From the NCBI GenBank assembly GCA_903872185.1, contig CAIQJL010000363.1, positions 1-39,824 of the forward strand: 39,824 nt of DNA. Reading direction: 5' to 3'. The notes beneath the pieces are model-generated. The model did no database searches and was not told the DNA's origin. It saw nothing but the letters and a program-made list of their open reading frames with translations. Position numbers and translations under genes: made by a program. Shown in pieces: positions 8,510 to 15,126 of the stretch; the first letter of the stretch is position 1, and every line of letters starts with the position of its first letter. The stretch is from an uncultured Bacteroidota bacterium (GTDB lineage Bacteria; Bacteroidota; Bacteroidia; Bacteroidales; GWA2-32-17).

Positions 8510-9226
8510 TTATGCCAGATAATCTGTAATAACCTCGTTTTTACATATTGGCAATACTTTTACAACATCTAGAGTATGGCAATACTCCACAATTTCGTCG
8601 CTTACAATTCCTCGTAAACGGTGACGATGTGCTGCTTTTTCGATATAAGTCATTACATCATTTTTGGCAACATTCCATAAATCTACTGAAGCATAAGTTG
8701 AATCACAAATAGTTGAAAATTTTCCTGACTCAATTAGTTTTGTAGCCATTGCGCCTGCACAAAGAGTATCTTCAATATTAAATTTCTTTTTCCAACCCGA
8801 ACATAAAATTACAACATCTGAATTATCAGAAATTAAAAACTTTACAACTTCTGCCAAATTTATAAAGGCTCCAATTATTACATGTTTTGCGTCTTTTGCC
8901 ATGTTTATTGCCTGAGTTCCATTGGTTGTGCTGTATGCAATTGTTTTTCCTTTTACTCTTTCTATAGTAAATAAGTTTGGTGAATTTCCAAAATCGGCAA
9001 AATCAAGTACAATTCCATCTCTTTCGGCAGCTAAAATAAAACCTGCATCTTTCATTTTTTTTGCATCTTCAACAGTACCAACAGGAATAATTTTATCGGC
9101 ACCTGCTGCAAAAGCAGCACAAATTGAAGTTGTTGCCCTCATTATATCAATAACAACAACATTTGCTTCGGTATTGTGGTATAAATTATATAAAGCCGGA
9201 GTAAAACAGATTTCTATCTTTTTCAT
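8510..9226 (-). CDS. comB: 2-phosphosulfolactate phosphatase family protein (ComB)
   Basis: Mg-dependent phosphatase family. ComB removes phosphate from 2-phosphosulfolactate in coenzyme M synthesis in methanogens; its substrate in Bacteroidota is uncertain. The 238-residue protein shows the family signatures VVVIDIMRATTS near 23-34, FGNSPN near 79, STTNGTQA near 98 and LCSGWKKK followed by EDTLCAGA near 140-160. It lies 150 nt upstream of serC on the same strand and has its own promoter-like box, so it may be the first gene of a comB-serC-serA block or a separate unit. Confidence 0.9.
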   Translation of the reverse strand: MKKIEICFTPALYNLYHNTEANVVVIDIMRATTSICAAFAAGADKIIPVGTVEDAKKMKDAGFILAAERDGIVLDFADFGNSPNLFTIERVKGKTIAYSTTNGTQAINMAKDAKHVIIGAFINLAEVVKFLISDNSDVVILCSGWKKKFNIEDTLCAGAMATKLIESGKFSTICDSTYASVDLWNVAKNDVMTYIEKAAHRHRLRGIVSDEIVEYCHTLDVVKVLPICKNEVITDYLA

Positions 9227-9247
9227 TTCATTAAAAAATAATTAATG

Positions 9248-9255
9248 CAAAGATA
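9248..9255 (-). promoter_or_regulatory. -7 promoter box upstream of comB (TATCTTTG)
   Basis: Read on the minus strand, TATCTTTG followed by CATTA lies 21 nt before the comB ATG. This is the most typical form of the Bacteroidota -7 box. A CTTG occurs about 23 nt upstream, slightly far for -33. Confidence 0.6.
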
Positions 9256-9439
9256 TAAAAACAAAAAAGAGTTAAGAACAAGAATAAATTTAATCCAAAA
9301 ATGATATTTACATTATTCTAATATTTGCATTTTGTTTAAATTACTATAATTTACCGAAAACTAATAATCACTTTTCATTTTGGATTAAAATTAAAAATAT
9401 TTAGCTTTAAAAATTATTATTAGGATATTAATAATTACT

Positions 9440-10564
9440 ATGAAACATTATTTAATAATATTTTTAGTTCTTTTCGGAATAACTTCGAATGTTAATTCAC
9501 AAGAAATAGTTTTTAAAAAAGATAGTGTAAATAATACACTAAGCTATAGTAAAAAACTTTTATCATCAAATCAAAATAAAGATTCAGTAATAGCTAATTG
9601 GTTAGTAAATGAATTTAGCATTCCATTAAATGCAATTAAATTTAAAAATAACTCTATTGTTTTTTCTAATAACACTCCTATTTACACAAAAAAAATTGGG
9701 CCTAAATTAAAAGATGGAGTATTTTATTATAAGATAACTATTTCATTTGATAGTTTACGATATAATTTTGACGCTTCTAACTTGATAATTGTAAACAAAA
9801 ATGATTCAACCACATTTGAAAAAATATCAACAACAACTGACAACACTAACACAATTAACACTAATTTAATTAGCTCACAGATAGTTGAAGAAATATCTTT
9901 ATTATCTAAATCTTTTGAAGAAAGTATTAATAAAGCCCAAATTAAAGATAAAAATATTGAAACTGGATTTATAAGATTCAGCATTACTTATAATTACAAT
10001 AGGCTTGTATCGCCATATGCAATGAATGAAAACACAGGTTTATCTAACTATATTAATGATTTAATGAATGGCTATGGATATTCAGCCAATATCATGTTTT
10101 TTAAACCTTCTAAATTAGGCTTTGGGGTTAATTTTATTCATTCATACTCCCATAATACCCAAAATTTTGTGCCTAATAATACCACTATGCCATCAGGTAA
10201 AATGGAAGATAAAATAACAACAAATATTATTGCAACATCTATTGGATATAGCGCTTTTAAAAAACAAAGTACCTTTAACTTAATTCCGTCAGCTTTTATT
10301 GGACTTTTGTTTTATCAAAATGATGGCTTCTTTCAACAGAAACTCTTAATTACTGGAAATACAGTAACAATTGGCACTTCAATCACAACTGATTTTAAAA
10401 TTAAAATAAATTCAAAAAAAGATATTGGCTTAAGCCTCACGGCATCATTTATCTACGCAACACTCAATAAAATAAGAGTAAATGGCGCAATTGACAATAA
10501 TTTATCTAATCTAAAATCTGATTTAAGTAGAGTAGAATTAAGTTTGGGAATTTGCCTTTATTAA
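9440..10564 (+). CDS. secreted, probable outer-membrane beta-barrel protein, unknown function
   Basis: A 374-residue protein with a signal peptide (MKHYLIIFLVLFGITS, cleavage near NSQ at about 20). The N-terminal half (about 25-115) contains one small alpha/beta-looking region whose layout recalls the DUF4468 type of Bacteroidota domain; this is a weak resemblance. A Thr/Asn/Ser-rich linker follows (about 120-140). Residues from about 170 to the end are alternating short beta strands rich in Phe, Tyr and Gly, ending in SLGICLY, as expected for a barrel in the outer membrane. The gene stands alone, divergent from comB, with a hairpin terminator directly after its stop. Confidence 0.7.
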   Translation: MKHYLIIFLVLFGITSNVNSQEIVFKKDSVNNTLSYSKKLLSSNQNKDSVIANWLVNEFSIPLNAIKFKNNSIVFSNNTPIYTKKIGPKLKDGVFYYKITISFDSLRYNFDASNLIIVNKNDSTTFEKISTTTDNTNTINTNLISSQIVEEISLLSKSFEESINKAQIKDKNIETGFIRFSITYNYNRLVSPYAMNENTGLSNYINDLMNGYGYSANIMFFKPSKLGFGVNFIHSYSHNTQNFVPNNTTMPSGKMEDKITTNIIATSIGYSAFKKQSTFNLIPSAFIGLLFYQNDGFFQQKLLITGNTVTIGTSITTDFKIKINSKKDIGLSLTASFIYATLNKIRVNGAIDNNLSNLKSDLSRVELSLGICLY

Positions 10565-10571
10565 AAACAAA

Positions 10572-10591
10572 AAAGAGGCTTACGCCTCTTT
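10572..10591. terminator. intrinsic terminator, copy A of a three-copy family
   Basis: AAAGAGGC TTAC GCCTCTTT is a perfect 8-bp stem with a T-rich tail, eight nt after the preceding plus-strand stop. Near-identical hairpins recur at 10787-10806 and 11970-11989. This copy is followed by the displaced gcvT 3' fragment in the same order as at the gcvT locus itself. Confidence 0.85.
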
Positions 10592-10601
10592 CCTTAATTT
10601 T

Positions 10602-10652
10602 TATAAATTGGTAATTTAACCACTTTTGCTTTAAGTAGCTTATCGCGTACTT
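10602..10652 (-). pseudogene. displaced 3'-terminal fragment of gcvT
   Basis: This 51-bp stretch matches 12000-12050, the end of the intact gcvT gene, at 47 of 51 positions. On the minus strand it still encodes [17 protein letters not shown]. All four differences (10614, 10636, 10645, 10648) fall in third or silent codon positions: TTA/CTA, CTA/CTG, GTA/GTG and CGC/CGT. The similarity continues into the adjoining terminator and stops where a REP-like repeat begins. It has no start and is not a working gene. The silent-only pattern suggests the piece came from a once-functional, diverged gcvT copy. Confidence 0.85.
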
Positions 10653-10656
10653 CCAA

Positions 10657-10727
10657 CCAAGGTCTGTGGCTCACATACATCTTATTGCAATTTTGTTTTT
10701 TTTTGTGGTCTTTGTGTCACAGACTAC
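10657..10727. repeat. REP-like hairpin pair, copy 1
   Basis: A degenerate unit CCAAGGTCTGTGGCTCACA, a spacer containing TTATTGCAATTTTG, and a second unit GTGGTCTTTGTGTCACAGAC. The whole composite, spacer included, aligns with the cleaner pair at 11880-11952. The hairpin symmetry here is decayed at several positions. Confidence 0.75.
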
Positions 10728-10746
10728 AAGGAGTAAATCAAAAAAA

Positions 10747-10769
10747 GGCCTGTGAGCCACAGACCATGG
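10747..10769. repeat. REP-like unit, inverted relative to the one at 10657
   Basis: TGTGAGCCACAGACCATGG is the reverse complement, with one change, of the first unit at 10657-10675, so the two form a wide inverted repeat enclosing about 75 bp. The unit also folds on itself (GGCCTGTG / CACAGACC). It is followed by a terminator exactly as the unit at 11928-11952 is. Confidence 0.75.
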
Positions 10770-10786
10770 ATTAGTGATAAAACAAA

Positions 10787-10806
10787 AAAGAGACTTACGC
10801 CTCTTT
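10787..10806 (-). terminator. intrinsic terminator, copy C
   Basis: AAAGAG and CTCTTT arms with one A/C mismatch relative to its two sister copies. Read on the minus strand, it lies about 50 nt after the stop of the small T9SS protein gene and ends in T-runs, so it probably terminates that gene. Confidence 0.7.
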
Positions 10807-10853
10807 TCTTAATTTTTAGCCTTTTTTGGAGTTATTCTCCAACAAAGATTTAT

Positions 10854-11609
10854 TTACATAACAATTTGCTTAGTATAAATACTTAAATCGGTAAATTGCA
10901 CCTGTACAATATAAGTACCATGTACAATACCTGCTGTACTTATGTTTGCTGAATAAGAATTTATATTGTTTTGCGATGCAACAACAACACCTGTTGTGCT
11001 TGTTAACGTTAAGCTCTTTATCAGCTTACCTGATTCAACAATAACATTACCCGAATTTCCTAAATAAACATTTGTACTATCAGTTATGTTTATGTTTGGC
11101 ATATTAGTACTAATTGTTGTTTGCCCATACAAAAATGGATAATTGGCAATTTTACAAAAAGCATATTTATCAATAGTCATTGTATTGGGGTTAATGGTTT
11201 TTAATATGTGAATCCATCCATAATAATTATTTGTTCCATCTAAAATCTTAATTCCTAAACGATAATCACCAGGAGAAACTGTCCACTCATCATCTCCAGA
11301 CCACCAGTATAGTGTACTGCTTGTTAAGGAATCATCATGAGTTGGTGGAAAACTTGCATACTTACAATTACTATTTAAAGTCTTAAAATATGGTGATGTA
11401 AATGGATAATAATGAAAATAAAATTGAATATCAAGTAATCCATCCTGATTTATATCAATCTTTAGAGTATCTGAAGGAGTTGATAACACAACATCTGGTA
11501 CATAATCATGAAAAATTACATTTGTGTCATTTAATGTTTGTAATGTTTGGGCTTTTAACGATAAGGACATTATTGTAATTATCGTTATTATTAAAAATTT
11601 TAGTTTCAT
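10854..11609 (-). CDS. small secreted protein with T9SS C-terminal sorting domain
   Basis: A 251-residue protein with a signal peptide (cut near AQTLQ, residue 21) and a C-terminal region from about 175 that has the form of a type A T9SS sorting domain: a short beta sandwich, then GTYIVQVQFTD and the basic end IYTKQIVM. It should cross the outer membrane through T9SS and be attached to, or released from, the surface. A calcium-loop-like DINQDGLLD sits at 52-60. The central Trp/Tyr-rich region (YWWSGDDEW, YYGWIHI) recalls small beta-sandwich domains, but I cannot name it. It is a single gene flanked on both sides by REP-like repeats and related terminators. Confidence 0.82.
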   Translation of the reverse strand: MKLKFLIITIITIMSLSLKAQTLQTLNDTNVIFHDYVPDVVLSTPSDTLKIDINQDGLLDIQFYFHYYPFTSPYFKTLNSNCKYASFPPTHDDSLTSSTLYWWSGDDEWTVSPGDYRLGIKILDGTNNYYGWIHILKTINPNTMTIDKYAFCKIANYPFLYGQTTISTNMPNINITDSTNVYLGNSGNVIVESGKLIKSLTLTSTTGVVVASQNNINSYSANISTAGIVHGTYIVQVQFTDLSIYTKQIVM

Positions 11610-11679
11610 ATTTTTATTTTTTAAATTTATTAATATTTTACTGAGGACAAGGGTGTGTAATTAAATCCAACTCGCTACA

Positions 11680-11687
11680 CAAAGGTA
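11680..11687 (-). promoter_or_regulatory. candidate -7 promoter box (TACCTTTG)
   Basis: TAnnTTTG match on the minus strand, about 70 nt before the ATG of the small T9SS protein. It would leave a long leader. No clean TTTG stands at -33. Confidence 0.45.
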
Positions 11688-11879
11688 CATCAAAATCGCC
11701 ATTTAACTAATTTTTAACAAATAAAATTAAGTTATTACAAAATTATAATGCAATTTTAGTAAGTGTTTGTAAACTACAACTGAATATAGTTTATTACAAG
11801 TATTTGTGTTTAATAACTAATAAGTTAGTTATTGTAATACGTTATTATAACAATTTAATTAATGAGATTATACACACAA

Positions 11880-11952
11880 CCAAGGTCTGTGTGTCACAGA
11901 CCTGTTATTGCAACTTTGTTTTTATTTGTGGTCTGTGTGTCACAGACCATGG
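11880..11952. repeat. REP-like hairpin pair, copy 2
   Basis: Two perfect hairpins, GGTCTGTG TGT CACAGACC at 11884-11902 and again at 11930-11948, framed by CCAA on the left and ATGG on the right and separated by a 27-nt T-rich spacer. The composite aligns with 10657-10727. Perfect arms suggest this copy is younger or under selection. Confidence 0.82.
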
Positions 11953-11969
11953 AGTAGAATATAAACAAA

Positions 11970-11989
11970 AAAGAGGCTTTCGCCTCTTT
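11970..11989 (-). terminator. gcvT intrinsic terminator, copy B
   Basis: AAAGAGGC TTTC GCCTCTTT begins 2 nt after the gcvT stop and on the minus strand is followed by a T-run. It is one of three related hairpins in this 1.4-kb stretch. Confidence 0.88.
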
Positions 11990-11991
11990 TC

Positions 11992-13080
11992 TTATTTTTT
12001 ATAAATTGGTAGTTTAACCACTTTTGCTTTAAGCAGCTTATCACGCACTTTAACATAGATTTCTGAATCAACTTTTGAGAATTCAGTTTTTACATAACCC
12101 ATACCAATTCCAATTTTCATCATTGGCGATTGTGTGCCAGATGTTACATGTCCGATTTTATTTCCTGCATCATCACAAATTTCATATTCGTGACGAGGAA
12201 TACCACGGTCAATCATTTCAAAACCTACTAATTTTGTATGTGTACCATTTTTCTTATGTTCTAAGAAAATATCTTTATTAATAAAATTCTTAGCATCGGT
12301 GAACTTTGTTATCCAGCCTAATCCAGCCTGAATTGGTGAAGTTGTATCATCGATATCATTGCCATATAAACAGAAACCCATTTCTAAACGTAAGGTATCG
12401 CGTGCTGCTAAACCAATAGGTTTAATTCCAAATTCTTTTCCTGCTTCAAAAACAGCATCCCAAACTTTTTCAGCATCGGCATTTGCAAAATAAATTTCGC
12501 AACCACCTGCACCGGTATAACCTGTTGTTGAGAAAATAACATCTTTAACACCTGCAAAATCTAACTTTTTAAAAGTATAATACTCCATATCTGTAACGGT
12601 AGTATTTGTTAACTTTTGCATAGCTTTTAATGCAAGCGGTCCCTGAACCGCAAGTTGTGAAACCTCATCAGAAGCATTATATAACACAGCGCCCATATCA
12701 TTCTGAGAATTTATCCAATTCCAGTCCTTTTCAATATTTGATGCATTAACAACTAGCAAATAAGTTTCTGAATTAACACGGTATACTAAAAGATCATCAA
12801 CTATTCCACCTTTTCCGTTAGGAAAACAGGAATACTGAACTTTACCATCAACCAAGACTGATGCATCATTTGATGTAACTTTTTGAATTAAATCTAAAGC
12901 TTTTGGACCTTTAACCCAAAATTCGCCCATATGCGAAACATCAAAAACACCAATACTTGTTCTAACTGCAACATGTTCTTCTATATCACCCGTATATTTT
13001 AAAGGCATATAAAAACCAACAAAAGGAACCATTTTAGCTCCTAATTTTTCATGAATGTGTGAAAAAGCTGTACGTTTCAT
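11992..13080 (-). CDS. gcvT: glycine cleavage system T protein (aminomethyltransferase)
   Basis: Transfers the methylene group from the aminomethyl-lipoyl H protein to tetrahydrofolate, releasing ammonia: the middle step of glycine breakdown into one-carbon units. The 362-residue length is standard. Seen: the N-terminal [24 protein letters not shown] near 44-54, the folate/catalytic Asp region [11 protein letters not shown] near 91-101, [16 protein letters not shown] near 190 and the C-terminal [21 protein letters not shown]. No gcvH or gcvP is in the window. A 51-bp copy of its 3' end lies 1.4 kb away at 10602-10652. Confidence 0.97.
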   Translation of the reverse strand: MKRTAFSHIHEKLGAKMVPFVGFYMPLKYTGDIEEHVAVRTSIGVFDVSHMGEFWVKGPKALDLIQKVTSNDASVLVDGKVQYSCFPNGKGGIVDDLLVYRVNSETYLLVVNASNIEKDWNWINSQNDMGAVLYNASDEVSQLAVQGPLALKAMQKLTNTTVTDMEYYTFKKLDFAGVKDVIFSTTGYTGAGGCEIYFANADAEKVWDAVFEAGKEFGIKPIGLAARDTLRLEMGFCLYGNDIDDTTSPIQAGLGWITKFTDAKNFINKDIFLEHKKNGTHTKLVGFEMIDRGIPRHEYEICDDAGNKIGHVTSGTQSPMMKIGIGMGYVKTEFSKVDSEIYVKVRDKLLKAKVVKLPIYKK

Positions 13081-13100
13081 TATATAATTTTTTAGATTAA

Positions 13101-13108
13101 CAAAAATA
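13101..13108 (-). promoter_or_regulatory. candidate -7 promoter box for gcvT (TATTTTTG)
   Basis: TAnnTTTG match on the minus strand, 20 nt before the gcvT ATG, a typical distance. It lies in AT-rich sequence between gcvT and the OmpA-like gene cluster, where I see no clear terminator for that cluster. Confidence 0.45.
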
Positions 13109-13147
13109 GATTTTTAAATATCGATAAATGGTGATAAAAAGCACATT

Positions 13148-15121
13148 TTATTTACTTAAGATTTTAAATTCAACTCTTCTGTTTTGCTTTTTACCTTCTT
13201 CAGTATCATTTGAGGCAACAGGTTGCGAGAATGCATATCCTTTATATTCCATACGATTTTCGGCGATACCTTTATTTACAAGAAACTGCACAACTGATTT
13301 TGCTCTGGCAGTTGATAGTCTGGTATTGGTTTCAAGTGAACTCTGATTATCGGTATGTCCTGATATTTCAATTCGTATATTAGGATTTTCAACAAGCAAA
13401 TTATATAAATTAGTAAGCTCGGTAATAGACTCATCTTTTATTCTATCGCTTGCATAATCAAAAAACATATTTCTTAAAATAATTTTAGAATCAACCGAGA
13501 AATTTTCGAGTTTAACATCTAACGTTACTTCAGAAAATGCTGCAGAATCTGAAATATCAAAATTCTCTGAGTGGAATAAATAACCTTTTGACTTAACTGA
13601 AATTCCATAATTTATTCCTGATGGTAACGATATTAAATATTCACCTGTTGCTGAATTTGAATAAAATAATGCTACAAGTTCGTTTTTACTGTTATCAGTT
13701 ATTTCTATTTCAGCTTCAATAGGTGCTTTAGTATAAGCATCTCTAATCTCGCCTTTAACAATAGTTACAGTAGCAATTCCCATTGGTGATTCTTCATCTT
13801 TAAAATCTACAAGATAAATATCTTTTTCTCCCATACCTTCTGGCCTTACTGATGAAAAATAACCATGTAATCCACTTCCAGACATTGTAAAATAGATATC
13901 ATCATCGGGGGTATTTATTGGATATCCAATATTTTTTGGTTCAGTCCAGTTACCATCAGGTTGTAAAACAGAATAAAAGATATCATAACCTCCCATTGTT
14001 TTGTGACCCTTTGAAGAAAAATAAAGCGTTTTGTTATCTGGATGAATAAAAACACCCTCTTCATCATATTTAGTATTTATAACATCACTTAATTTTTTAA
14101 CATCGCCCCATTTGCCTTTCTTGTCCTTTGTTGAGCTATAAATATCACGACCGGTGTTTTTATCTCTATCGCTAACAAAATATAAAGTATTGCCATCAGA
14201 TGAAATACTAGCAGATGATTCTTTAAACTCAGAGTTTATTGGAGAAGGTAAAGGATGAGGCTCTATCCATTTATCGCCTTTTAGCTTACAAGTATAAATA
14301 TCACCACCATTATCACCTTTGTAAATATAAAGCTCTTGTCCATCTGGAGATAACCCCACTGTAGCTTCATGGTTCTGAGAATTAATAGGAGCACCTATAT
14401 TTTCCGGAGAAGACCAACCAGCGTCGGTTTTTCGACTAATATAAATATCTTCAAAATAAATTAAATCATTATCATCTCTTTGCCCACCTGTAGTGTTTGC
14501 TCTACGTGAGGTAAAAATCATTATTTTTTCATCAGCAGAGATAAGCGGGCAATAATCTGGAAATTGAGAATTTACTAAATTAATATTTTCGATCTTTCCT
14601 TTTTCAACTGTATTAATTAAAATAAATCCGTTTTTACATTCTTCAACTCTTTTGTTAACCTTAATTTCAATTTCAGATTTTAGGTTTTCGTTTTTATTTA
14701 CATTTTTATAAATAATAAATTCTTCTATAGCTTCGTCGAATCGTAAAGAGTTTTGCAAGGCAAGTCCTAATTGAAAATGTATATCTTCTGCAACACTTTT
14801 ATTAAGACTAAAGGCTTTTTGTAAAAAAGCATAAGCTTTATCTTTTTGAATAGAATTTATGTAACAAACACCTATTTTATAATTAAGCAAAGCATTTTCG
14901 GAATTAAAAGCATTTGCTTTAAGATAATGATCTAAAGCTAAACCGTAACAACATTTACGTTCAACAAAATAATCATTACCCTCTAAAATACTTTTAAGTG
15001 CAGTTTTTAGACCTTTAGAATCTTTAGAAAAGTTTTCCTTGGTAAATTCAACATTAGTTTGAGCAAATAAATTTGCAGAAAAAAAACAAATTGCAAGTAA
15101 TAAGTATAATTGTTTTTTCAT
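13148..15121 (-). CDS. TPR / PD40 propeller / CRD / OmpA envelope protein, paralog 1
   Basis: A 657-residue exported protein of PorE-like architecture. In order: signal peptide (about 1-20, ANLFAQ); TPR-type helices (about 45-165); a beta-propeller of PD40/WD40-like blades (about 185-440) with repeated PLISADEKIMIFTS, SPDGQELYIY, SSDGNTLYFVSD and HPDNKTLYFSS; a carboxypeptidase-regulatory-like beta sandwich (about 450-540); and an OmpA C-terminal peptidoglycan-binding domain (about 545-657) with GHTDN and NRRVEF. The last domain should hold it to the cell wall. PorE of the T9SS has this layout, but so do many uncharacterised relatives. It starts 5 nt after the next paralog's stop, so the two are surely co-transcribed. 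Exact role unknown. Confidence 0.87.
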   Translation of the reverse strand: MKKQLYLLLAICFFSANLFAQTNVEFTKENFSKDSKGLKTALKSILEGNDYFVERKCCYGLALDHYLKANAFNSENALLNYKIGVCYINSIQKDKAYAFLQKAFSLNKSVAEDIHFQLGLALQNSLRFDEAIEEFIIYKNVNKNENLKSEIEIKVNKRVEECKNGFILINTVEKGKIENINLVNSQFPDYCPLISADEKIMIFTSRRANTTGGQRDDNDLIYFEDIYISRKTDAGWSSPENIGAPINSQNHEATVGLSPDGQELYIYKGDNGGDIYTCKLKGDKWIEPHPLPSPINSEFKESSASISSDGNTLYFVSDRDKNTGRDIYSSTKDKKGKWGDVKKLSDVINTKYDEEGVFIHPDNKTLYFSSKGHKTMGGYDIFYSVLQPDGNWTEPKNIGYPINTPDDDIYFTMSGSGLHGYFSSVRPEGMGEKDIYLVDFKDEESPMGIATVTIVKGEIRDAYTKAPIEAEIEITDNSKNELVALFYSNSATGEYLISLPSGINYGISVKSKGYLFHSENFDISDSAAFSEVTLDVKLENFSVDSKIILRNMFFDYASDRIKDESITELTNLYNLLVENPNIRIEISGHTDNQSSLETNTRLSTARAKSVVQFLVNKGIAENRMEYKGYAFSQPVASNDTEEGKKQNRRVEFKILSK

Positions 15122-15126
15122 TACAA

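Larger units (their letters stand above)
11610..11991. other. 382-bp intergenic region between the T9SS gene and gcvT
   Basis: From left to right: an AT-rich leader, a candidate promoter box at 11680-11687 for the T9SS gene, about 190 bp of AT-rich sequence with no recognisable feature, a REP-like hairpin pair (11880-11952), and the gcvT terminator (11970-11989). A short plus-strand open frame across the right part has no coding character. Confidence 0.7.

Noticed and set aside
10826-10842. TTGGAG TTATT CTCCAA hairpin as a terminator of the small T9SS gene
   Set aside because: On the minus strand it is followed by A-rich rather than T-rich sequence; the hairpin at 10787-10806 is the better candidate.
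10657-11952. CRISPR-like array suggested by repeated palindromes
   Set aside because: The units are few, irregularly spaced, of both orientations and associated with terminators; there are no uniform spacers or cas genes.
11804-12004. 66-residue plus-strand open frame
   Set aside because: It runs through REP hairpins and the gcvT terminator and has no homolog-like features.
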